DNA of 5,165 nt. Origin: Desulfocurvus sp. (GTDB lineage Bacteria > Desulfobacterota > Desulfovibrionia > Desulfovibrionales > Desulfovibrionaceae). Where the stretch lies: assembly GCF_023230885.1 (NCBI RefSeq), contig NZ_JALNWM010000226.1, positions 1-5,165 of the forward strand, read 5' to 3'. Below the pieces are notes generated by a model. The model was not told the origin of the DNA. It was given only the letters and a program-made list of their open reading frames with translations, and ran no database searches. The translations under genes and the position numbers were made by a program. Shown piece after piece: positions 1 to 5,041 of the stretch. Position 1 is the stretch's first letter. Every line of letters starts with the position of its first letter.

Positions 1-239
1 AGGGCGGAGCCGTCGGGGCTCCGCAGGCCCTCGTCCAGGAAGGGCAGCTCCGTGTCCACCACGAACACGTCGGGCCGGGGCTCGCCCTGGGCCGCGCGGC
101 GCAGGGCCGCGCCGTCGGCCGCAAGGACCACGCGCCAGCCCCGGGCGGCGAACTCGCGCGCCAGGAAGCTGCGGATGCGCGGGTTCTTCTCGGCCAGGGC
201 CACCAGGGGCGCCCGCAAGCTGGACTCGGCACTGCTCAT
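1..239 (-). CDS. Response-regulator receiver-domain protein, N-terminal part (cut by window edge)
   Basis: This is the start of a two-component response regulator; 79 codons are visible before the left edge. The translation begins MSSAESSLRAPLVALAEKNP. A hydrophobic first strand (residues 12-16) leads to an acidic turn, a helix follows (about 20-32), and a second strand and turn read WRVVLAADG. Strand 3, DVFVVD, ends in Asp62, the predicted phosphorylation site, followed by the typical D-x-x-L-P spacing (Asp62 to Pro66). Where most receivers carry two adjacent acidic residues for Mg2+, this one has Glu17-Lys18, so metal binding or phosphorylation may be altered. No output domain is visible, so it could be a stand-alone receiver, a DNA-binding regulator or a hybrid protein. 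The ATG at 239-237 is the only ATG nearby and has no clear Shine-Dalgarno sequence. A strong sigma-54 motif lies just upstream and would give an almost leaderless transcript. I am fairly sure of the fold and unsure of the exact start. Confidence 0.75.
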   Translation of the reverse strand, partial: MSSAESSLRAPLVALAEKNPRIRSFLAREFAARGWRVVLAADGAALRRAAQGEPRPDVFVVDTELPFLDEGLRSPDGSA

Positions 240-252
240 GGCCCACGGAAAA

Positions 253-267
253 GCAACGCCCGTGCCA
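253..267 (-). promoter_or_regulatory. Sigma-54 (RpoN) -24/-12 promoter
   Basis: On the minus strand the sequence reads TGGCACGGGCGTTGC followed by TTTT. This matches the sigma-54 consensus TGGCAC-N5-TTGC at every fixed position, with the GG and GC elements correctly spaced. It points at the receiver gene that starts at 239. With the -12 C at 253, transcription should begin near 241, only about two bases before the ATG. An IHF-like site and a perfect palindrome lie upstream at typical distances for sigma-54 promoters. The match is seen directly; its activity is inferred. Confidence 0.65.
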
Positions 268-293
268 GGGGCAAGGGGTTCGCCCAAATAATA

Positions 294-306
294 TAAAGAA
301 TTGAAA
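294..306 (-). promoter_or_regulatory. IHF-like binding site
   Basis: The minus strand reads TTTCAATTCTTTA, which fits the IHF consensus WATCAA-N4-TTR with one mismatch (the second base). It sits in the only markedly AT-rich island of the window (about 285-320). That places it roughly 53-65 bases upstream of the predicted sigma-54 start, where IHF commonly bends DNA to bring a bound activator to the polymerase. The consensus is loose and the island is AT-rich, so a chance match is possible. Confidence 0.35.
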
Positions 307-384
307 ACAAAGGGATTAATTGCCGGAGATGCGCGATGGAGCCAGCCCGGCGGAGCGCCGGGGGGCCATAGGGTGTCAGGATTC

Positions 385-399
385 TTTACACACTGTAAA
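385..399. promoter_or_regulatory. Perfect palindrome, candidate regulator-binding site
   Basis: TTTACACACTGTAAA has two 6-base arms, TTTACA and TGTAAA, around a 3-base centre. Such an AT-containing perfect palindrome stands out in this GC-rich DNA and has the form of an operator for a dimeric regulator. It lies about 145-160 bases upstream of the predicted sigma-54 start, the usual range for enhancer-binding-protein sites. The regulator cannot be named from the sequence. Confidence 0.45.
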
Positions 400-434
400 C
401 GGGGCAGGGATACAGGACGGCGGAGACACGCAGC

Positions 435-488
435 CCCGGGCAGGCCGCGGGCGGGACAGGCCACCCTGCCCCGGCCTGCCTGCCCGGG
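435..488. repeat. Long GC-rich imperfect inverted repeat (hairpin)
   Basis: The left arm at 435-447 (CCCGGGCAGGCCG) pairs with the right arm at 472-488. The right arm consists of CGGCC (472-476) and TGCCCGGG (481-488), separated by a 4-base bulge (477-480). This gives 13 paired positions around a 24-base loop that itself holds complementary GGCGGG and CCTGCC runs and could extend the structure. No T-tract follows on either strand, so it is not a standard intrinsic terminator. It could be a structured RNA element, a transcription roadblock or GC-rich coincidence. Confidence 0.4.
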
Positions 489-610
489 AGGAGGAAACGG
501 AAGGCTGCCCCCGCCCTGCCCGCCCGCGCGGGGCCGTCGTGCGGGCCCGCGTCAACGGTATTGCACGGGACCGCCGCTGGCCCGGTGCGCCGGAATCCAC
601 AAGCGCCAGG

Positions 611-699
611 GGTGTCCCCGCCCCTGCGCGGGGGCGCCGAACCTCTCGCGGATGTGGAAGGTGATGCGCAAGGTGTCCCCGCCCCTGCGCGGGGGCGCC
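611..699. CRISPR. Minimal CRISPR-like array: two identical 28-base repeats, one 33-base spacer
   Basis: Two perfect 28-base repeats lie at 611-638 and 672-699. Each begins GGTGTCCCCG and ends GGGGGCGCC. They are separated by a 33-base unique spacer (639-671), giving a 61-base period. The identity stops abruptly on both sides: bases 610 and 671 differ, as do 639 and 700. Each repeat contains the inverted repeat CCCCGC/GCGGGG around a 6-base centre. The GTGT start, the CCCCGC/GCGGGG stem, the length and the 61-base period all match what is known of type I-E repeats. No cas genes are in the window. It could be a relic, a trans-served array or an unrelated short direct repeat. The duplication itself is certain; the CRISPR interpretation is likely but unproven. 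Confidence 0.6.
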
Positions 700-732
700 T
701 GTCCGAGCGCGTCGCGTATTGGTCGCGCCTTG

Positions 733-760
733 GGCGCCCCCGGGGCGGCGGGCACGGGCG
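733..760. repeat. Possible decayed third CRISPR repeat
   Basis: Exactly 61 bases after the second repeat, 733-760 matches the 28-base repeat at 16 positions, including 8 of the first 10 (GGCGCCCCCG against GGTGTCCCCG). This would delimit a second 33-base spacer at 700-732. Decayed terminal repeats are usual at the end of an array far from the leader, which would put the leader to the left of 611. In DNA this rich in G and C many matches arise by chance, so support is modest. Confidence 0.25.
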
Positions 761-800
761 GCCGGGGGGGAGAGGAGCCGCGAATGGACGGGCCGCGCCC

Positions 801-1535
801 TCAGCCGCCCAGGGAGCGAGCGAGCATCGCCAGCCCCAGGATGAAGACCAGCACGGTCAGCAGCGAGCGGTAGCCGTCGTCGCCCAGGCGCAGGTAGAGC
901 CGCCGCCCGGCCAGGACCCCGGCGACCATGAACGGCGTGCAGACCAGGGCCAGCCGCAGGGGCTCGGGGGTGATCAGCCCCTGCCAGGCCTGGGCCAGGA
1001 TCACGAACAGCCCCGTGGTGCAGAAAAAGCCGACCAGGGTGGCCTTGACGCGGTCCTTGTCCCAGGGTTGCAGGGACACATAGACCAGGATGGGCGGCCC
1101 CTGGGAGCTGAGGGCCCCGCCCAGGCACCCGGCCGCGAACCCGGCCGCGGCCATCCACAGCCGCCCCACCCGGCGCGGCACCGGGCGCGCCAGCCACTGG
1201 TACAGCGCGTAGAGCACCAGGAGCGCCCCCAGCGAGCCCTGGAGCCAGGCCACGGGCAGCGCCGTCAGCAGCCACACGCCCACCGGGATGCCCGGCAGGG
1301 TGGCCACGGTCAGCGGGACCACGCTCTTCCAGTCGGCCCGGAAGCCGTGCTGCCACAGGATGAGCAGGTTCAGCACCTGGGCGAGCAGCACCAGGGCCAC
1401 CACGGCCACCCGGAAATCCACGAGCAGGGCCAGGATGGGCAGGGAGAAGAAGACGAAGCCGAAGCCCGCCGTGCCCTGGATGAAGGCGGCGACGAAGATG
1501 ATGGCGGCGATGGCGGCGGTGGTGGCGGACAGCAT
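801..1535 (-). CDS. TauE/SafE-family membrane protein (putative sulfite/organosulfonate exporter)
   Basis: This 244-residue inner-membrane protein belongs to the TauE/SafE family, whose characterised members are linked to export of sulfite, sulfoacetate or related anions. The size suits the family (about 250 residues). Hydrophobic segments lie near residues 4-20, 24-40, 42-61, 73-95, 98-116, 126-143, 164-185, 193-211 and 222-240, fitting about eight membrane spans. The two glycine-rich half-motifs of the family are visible as GTAGFGFVFFSLPI (21-34) and GCLGGALSSQGPPI (136-149), reflecting its internal duplication. The ATG at 1535-1533 was chosen because the protein then begins directly with the first membrane span; upstream sequence in this frame is Arg/Pro/Gly-rich and non-coding in character. 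A weak Shine-Dalgarno GAGG lies 9 bases upstream (1545-1548). It stands alone, divergent from hypF. Sulfite export would make sense in a sulfate reducer, but the substrate cannot be read from the sequence. Confidence 0.88.
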   Translation of the reverse strand: MLSATTAAIAAIIFVAAFIQGTAGFGFVFFSLPILALLVDFRVAVVALVLLAQVLNLLILWQHGFRADWKSVVPLTVATLPGIPVGVWLLTALPVAWLQGSLGALLVLYALYQWLARPVPRRVGRLWMAAAGFAAGCLGGALSSQGPPILVYVSLQPWDKDRVKATLVGFFCTTGLFVILAQAWQGLITPEPLRLALVCTPFMVAGVLAGRRLYLRLGDDGYRSLLTVLVFILGLAMLARSLGG

Positions 1536-1598
1536 GGGGGCGGGCCTCGCGGGGGCGGTGGACGCGCGGGAGGCGGAACGCGCGCCGCGCACCGGGGG

Positions 1599-1627
1599 GT
1601 CATAGCCTTCCCCGCAGGCGGAGTCCA
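1599..1627 (-). promoter_or_regulatory. Candidate sigma-70-type promoter for the TauE/SafE gene
   Basis: On the minus strand, TGGACT (1627-1622) and TATGAC (1604-1599) each match 4 of 6 consensus positions and are separated by 17 bases. Transcription would start near 1592 and leave a leader of about 57 bases before the ATG at 1535. This is the best-spaced pair I found upstream of the gene, but such matches are weak evidence. Confidence 0.3.
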
Positions 1628-1657
1628 GCGCCGGGCGCCCCTTTTTCCCCGCACGGC

Positions 1658-1685
1658 TGGACAGCCCGGCGGATTTGGTTCTACA
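1658..1685 (+). promoter_or_regulatory. Candidate weak promoter for hypF
   Basis: TGGACA (1658-1663) matches 5 of 6 positions of a -35 box. TCTACA (1680-1685), 16 bases further on, matches only 3 of 6 of a -10 box. The pair lies in the divergent gap, about 60 bases before the hypF start. Downstream, 1691-1709 can form two mutually exclusive 5-base-pair GC hairpins. No sigma-54 motif is visible here. Confidence is low because of the poor -10. Confidence 0.25.
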
Positions 1686-1744
1686 CCGGTGCGGGGGCCC
1701 CGCCGGGGCGCATCCACCCCGCCAAACCAGCCGGAAAGGGACAC

Positions 1745-4204
1745 ATGCCAGACCACGCCAGCACCCCAAGCCCCCTGCGCAGGCGCTTTGTCGTCACCGG
1801 CGCCGTGCAGGGAGTGGGCTTTCGGCCCTTCGTCCATCGCCTGGCCCGCGAGCACGCCCTCACGGGCAGCGTGCGCAACACGCCCGAGGGCGTGGCCGTG
1901 GAGGTCCAGGGGCCGTCCGGCGCCGTGGACGCCTTCGGGCACGACCTGCTGCACCGCCTGCCGCCCCTGGCGCGCATCGTCTCCTGCGCGCGCGCCGAGC
2001 TGGAGGCCGTTCCCGGCGAGACGGCCTTCGCCATCCTGGCCAGCACGGCGGGCCAGGGCCACAACGTGCTCATCAGCCCCGACACCGCCACCTGCGCCGA
2101 CTGCCTTGCGGACATGGACGACCCCGCCGGGCGGCGCCACGACTACCCCTTCACCAACTGCACCAACTGCGGCCCGCGCTACACCATCACCCGCAGCGTG
2201 CCCTACGACCGGGCGACCACGTCCATGGCCTGCTTCCCCCTGTGCCCGGACTGCGCCCGCGAATACGCCGACCCCGGCGACCGGCGCTTCCACGCCCAGC
2301 CCAACGCCTGCCCCGTGTGCGGCCCGCGCCTGTGGCTGGCCGATGCCTCGGGCCGCGAGCTGGCCAGCGGCGGAGAGGCCATCGCCGCCGCCGCCCGGGC
2401 CCTGGCCGGGGGCGCCCTGCTGGCCATGAAGGGCCTGGGCGGGTTCCACCTGGTCTGCGACGCGGCCGACGCCCGGGCCGTGGCCCTGCTGCGCGAGCGC
2501 AAGCACCGCTACGGCAAGCCCCTGGCGCTGATGGTCGCCGACCGGCAGGCCGCCCGGGCCCTGGCCCGGCTCGACGCCCCGGCCCTGGCCCAGCTCACGG
2601 CCCCGGCCCGGCCCATCGTCCTGGCCCCGGCGCGAAGGCCCTCGCCCCTGGGCCCGGCCCTGGCCCTGCTTGCGCCCGACACCCCCGAGCTGGGGCTGAT
2701 GCTGCCCTACACGCCGCTGCACCATGTGCTCTTCAAGCGCTACGCCGAGGCCCGGGCCAGGGCGGGCGCCCCCGGGCAGCCCGACGGCCCCGGGGCCCCG
2801 CCCTGCCCCCCGGCCCTGGTCATGACCTCGGGCAACCTGAGCAGCGAGCCCATCTGCACCGGCAACCGCGAGGCCCTGGCCCGGCTGGCGGGCGTGGCCG
2901 ACATCTTCCTGCTGCACGACCGCGACATCCTCGTGCGCTGCGACGACTCGGTGCTGCGCGTGGTGGACGACGGCGCGCCGGACGGCCCCGGGCCGCAGTT
3001 CCTGCGCCGGGCGCGCGGGTTCACCCCCGCCCCGGTGTTCCTTTCGCGCCCGGGGCCCACGGTGCTCGGCGCCGGGCCGGAACTCAAGGCCACCCTGTGC
3101 CTGACCAAGGGCGACCAGGCTTTCGTCAGCCAGCACATCGGGACCATGGAAAACCTGGAAACGAGCGGCTTCTATCAGGAAATGGCCGCGCACCTCCAGG
3201 ACGTGCTGCGCGTGGAGCCCGGGGCCGTGGCCCACGACCTGCACCCCGACTTCATGACCACGGCCTTCGCCCGCGAATACGCCGCCGCGCGGGGCCTGCC
3301 GCTCTTCCCCGTGCAGCACCACCTGGCGCACATCCACGCCGTCATGGCCGAAAACCGCTTCGACGGCGCGGTCATCGGGCTGGCCCTGGACGGCACGGGC
3401 CTGGGCGAGGACGGCACCCTGTGGGGCGGCGAGTGCCTGTTGGTGGACAACCAGGAGCCCTGCCACGAGCGCCTGGGGCACTTCAGCCCCGTGCGCCTGC
3501 CCGGGGGCGAGGCCGCCATCCGCGAGCCCTGGCGCGTGGCCCAGGCATTCCTGCACGCCCTGGGCGTCGCCGAGCCCCGGGGCCGCCCCTGGCCCTGGCT
3601 GGCGGCCCACGGCCCGGCCTCGGCCCTGGTGGCCCGGATGCTCGAACGCGAGCTGAACAGCCCGCTGACAACGAGCTGCGGCCGGCTGTTCGACGCCGTG
3701 GGCGCCATGCTGGGCATCAAGCTCGTGGCGGCCTACGAGGCCGAGGCGGCCATCGCCCTGGAGAGCGCGCAATACGGCCCGGGCGGCCAGGACGACGAGT
3801 CCGGCTACGACGTGCCCCTGCGCGGCGCGGCCCAGCCCGCCCAGCTCGACACCCTGGCCCTGTTCGCCCAGGTCCTGGCCGACTGGGAGGCCGGGGTGCC
3901 CGCCGGGACCATCAGCCGCCGCTTCCATCTCGGGCTGGTGCGCGGGCTGGCGGACATGGCCGCCGCCTTCGCCGCCGCCACGGGCCTGGACCATGTGGCC
4001 CTGTCCGGCGGGTCCATGCTCAACCGCACCCTGGCCACCCTGCTGCCCCGGGCGCTGCGCGCGCGCGGGCTGGAGCCCCTGGTGCACCGGGCCCTACCCC
4101 CGGGCGACGGCTGCATCAGCCTGGGCCAGGCCGCCCTGGCCCTGCGCCTGCTGGAGGGCGGCCCGGGCGGAACCTGCCACGGGCATTTGTCAACGCCAGT
4201 GTAA
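1745..4204 (+). CDS. hypF: HypF, carbamoyltransferase for [NiFe]-hydrogenase maturation
   Basis: HypF is the cytoplasmic enzyme that uses carbamoyl phosphate and ATP to carbamoylate the C-terminal cysteine of HypE, the first step in making the cyanide ligands of the [NiFe] site. All four expected parts are visible in the 819 residues. The acylphosphatase domain (about 11-98) has VQGVGFRPF with Arg27, plus Asn45. Two zinc fingers of pattern C-x2-C-x18-C-x2-C use Cys117/120/139/142 and Cys167/170/189/192. The YrdC-like domain (about 205-400) has KGLGGFHLVCDA, RYGKPLALM and SGNLSSEPI. The Kae1-like domain (about 435-805) has HHLAH with the H-x3-H pair His525/His529, LALDGTGLGEDG, LSGGSMLN and GDGCISLGQA. 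It is somewhat longer than typical HypF, partly through a Gly/Pro/Ala-rich stretch at about 338-357 inside the YrdC-like domain. The ATG has a purine-rich ribosome-binding site (GGAAAGGG, 1733-1740) four bases upstream. No other hyp or hydrogenase gene is in the window. The identification is secure. Confidence 0.97.
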   Translation: MPDHASTPSPLRRRFVVTGAVQGVGFRPFVHRLAREHALTGSVRNTPEGVAVEVQGPSGAVDAFGHDLLHRLPPLARIVSCARAELEAVPGETAFAILASTAGQGHNVLISPDTATCADCLADMDDPAGRRHDYPFTNCTNCGPRYTITRSVPYDRATTSMACFPLCPDCAREYADPGDRRFHAQPNACPVCGPRLWLADASGRELASGGEAIAAAARALAGGALLAMKGLGGFHLVCDAADARAVALLRERKHRYGKPLALMVADRQAARALARLDAPALAQLTAPARPIVLAPARRPSPLGPALALLAPDTPELGLMLPYTPLHHVLFKRYAEARARAGAPGQPDGPGAPPCPPALVMTSGNLSSEPICTGNREALARLAGVADIFLLHDRDILVRCDDSVLRVVDDGAPDGPGPQFLRRARGFTPAPVFLSRPGPTVLGAGPELKATLCLTKGDQAFVSQHIGTMENLETSGFYQEMAAHLQDVLRVEPGAVAHDLHPDFMTTAFAREYAAARGLPLFPVQHHLAHIHAVMAENRFDGAVIGLALDGTGLGEDGTLWGGECLLVDNQEPCHERLGHFSPVRLPGGEAAIREPWRVAQAFLHALGVAEPRGRPWPWLAAHGPASALVARMLERELNSPLTTSCGRLFDAVGAMLGIKLVAAYEAEAAIALESAQYGPGGQDDESGYDVPLRGAAQPAQLDTLALFAQVLADWEAGVPAGTISRRFHLGLVRGLADMAAAFAAATGLDHVALSGGSMLNRTLATLLPRALRARGLEPLVHRALPPGDGCISLGQAALALRLLEGGPGGTCHGHLSTPV

Positions 4205-4216
4205 ACATGATAGGGT
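4187..4216 (+). promoter_or_regulatory. Candidate extended -10 promoter for the solute-binding gene
   Basis: TTGTCA (4187-4192) matches 5 of 6 positions of a -35 box. Eighteen bases later comes TAGGGT (4211-4216), preceded by the TG of an extended -10 (4208-4209). The -10 itself matches only 3 of 6. The element overlaps the end of hypF and would place the start near 4223. It would let the downstream gene be expressed separately, though read-through from hypF remains possible because no terminator is visible in the 60-base gap. Confidence 0.3.
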
Positions 4217-4264
4217 CGCACCGGGAATACGCAAAAACCGATAACCACCCACCCCGGAGCCGCC

Positions 4265-5041
4265 ATGCGCCGCGCCCTCTGCATCCTGCCGCTCCTGGCC
4301 CTGCTGCTGGCGCCGGGCCTCGCCGCCCCGGGCGACGCCCCGGCCCGCGTGGTGACCCTGGCCACCCTGGACTGGCCGCCCTACGTCGGGCCGGACCTGC
4401 CCGCCCAGGGCTGCGTGGCGGCCGTCGCCCGGGAGGCCCTGGCCCGCTCGGGCCTTGAGGCGCGCTTCGTGTTCCTGCCCTGGCGCCGCGCCCGGGAGGC
4501 GACCCTGGCCGGGCACTACGACGGCTATCTGCCCGCCTACGCAGACGCCGAAAGCGGCCGCAAAGCCCTCTGCACCCGGCCCTTTCCCGGCGGCCCGCTG
4601 GCCCTGTTCACCCGCTCGGAATCCGAATGGCGCTATACGGGCATCGAAAGCCTGCGCGGCCTGCGCGTGGGCGTGGTCCTGGGCTACAGGAACACCCGCC
4701 AGATCGACCATACGCCCTGGCTCGCCCTGAACAGGAGCCCGGACGACCTGACCAACCTGCGCGCCCTGCTGGCCGGGCGGGTGGACGTGGCCGTGGCCGA
4801 CGCCTATGTGGCCGCGCACCTGGCCCCGGAACTGGCCGGGGAGAAGTGCGACCTGCGCCTGGCGGCCGTGCTTGAGGAAAAGGCCCTGACGGTCTGCTTC
4901 CCCCGGCTGCTGCCGGACCACGAAGCCCTGGCGCGCGCCTTCGCCCAGGGCATGGACTCCATGCGCGCCGACGGCACCCTGGAACGCCTGCTGCGCGAAC
5001 ACGGCTGCGCCGCGCCAGCCCCCCGCATCCCCTGCCCCTAG
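4265..5041 (+). CDS. Periplasmic family-3 solute-binding-type protein
   Basis: This 258-residue exported protein has the layout of bacterial extracellular solute-binding family 3, the amino-acid/ectoine type of periplasmic binding protein. Residues 1 to about 20 form a signal peptide (MRRALCILPLLALLLAPGLA). There is no cysteine at the cleavage site, so it is predicted to be soluble rather than a lipoprotein. The mature part opens with the family-like strand VTLATLDWPPYVG (30-42). It continues with YDGYLPAYADAESGRK (85-100), the hinge-region LRGLRVGVVLGY (130-141), GRVDVAVADAYVA (171-183) and the terminal DGTLERLLREHG (236-247). Six cysteines remain after cleavage (50, 103, 195, 211, 248, 257), so disulfides are possible. 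The ATG has GGAG (4256-4259) five bases upstream. It lies 60 bases after hypF on the same strand. No permease or ATPase gene accompanies it, so it may serve a distant ABC transporter or a sensor. The ligand cannot be inferred. Confidence 0.85.
   Translation: MRRALCILPLLALLLAPGLAAPGDAPARVVTLATLDWPPYVGPDLPAQGCVAAVAREALARSGLEARFVFLPWRRAREATLAGHYDGYLPAYADAESGRKALCTRPFPGGPLALFTRSESEWRYTGIESLRGLRVGVVLGYRNTRQIDHTPWLALNRSPDDLTNLRALLAGRVDVAVADAYVAAHLAPELAGEKCDLRLAAVLEEKALTVCFPRLLPDHEALARAFAQGMDSMRADGTLERLLREHGCAAPAPRIPCP

Larger units (their letters stand above)
240..800. other. 561-base gene-free region between the receiver gene and the TauE/SafE gene
   Basis: No open frame here has a convincing start with a ribosome-binding site or a recognisable product; the frames that cross it have Arg-, Pro- and Gly-rich translations typical of non-coding GC-rich DNA. 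It contains the sigma-54 promoter, the AT-rich island with the IHF-like site, the 385-399 palindrome, the 435-488 hairpin and the CRISPR-like repeats, each listed separately. From the end of the second repeat to the TauE/SafE stop (700-800) I see only the possible decayed repeat and no hairpin followed by T's that would terminate the leftward transcript. Confidence 0.7.

Noticed and set aside
4..24. Perfect 8-base-pair hairpin GCGGAGCC/GGCTCCGC
   Set aside because: It lies inside the receiver coding sequence, has no T-tract and is the kind of chance stem expected in GC-rich codons.
525..529. HypF HHLAH in place of the common HHHAH as a defect
   Set aside because: The H-x3-H pair His525/His529 is kept; only the middle residue differs, so loss of function is not implied.
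1629..1645. Terminator-like GCGC stem followed by CCCCTTTTT on the plus strand
   Set aside because: The stem is only 4 base pairs, and no plus-strand gene lies upstream for it to terminate.
1536..1769. N-terminal extension of the TauE/SafE gene to an ATG at 1769
   Set aside because: The extra 78 residues are Arg/Pro/Gly-rich, overlap the hypF start and precede what is already a natural membrane-protein start at 1535.
561..2429. Plus-strand open frame of 622 codons across the CRISPR-like repeats and TauE/SafE
   Set aside because: The translation is Gln/Gly/Pro/Arg-rich with no domain and it opposes a clear membrane-protein gene; GC-rich DNA contains few stop codons.
1370..4087. Antisense open frame of 905 codons across hypF
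   Set aside because: It is a mirror of hypF caused by GC-rich third codon positions. Its translation is low-complexity Gly/Ala/Gln/His/Arg with no recognisable domain, while the plus-strand frame is a full HypF.
4186..4206. Second copy of the 385-399 palindrome near the end of hypF
   Set aside because: Only the TGTAAAC half matches; the left half (TTTGTCA) and the spacing differ, so it is not a convincing repeat of the site.
1675..4458. Plus-strand open frame of 927 codons overlapping hypF and the solute-binding gene
   Set aside because: It is a shifted-frame shadow, Arg/Pro/Gly/Ala-rich, that crosses two well-supported genes.
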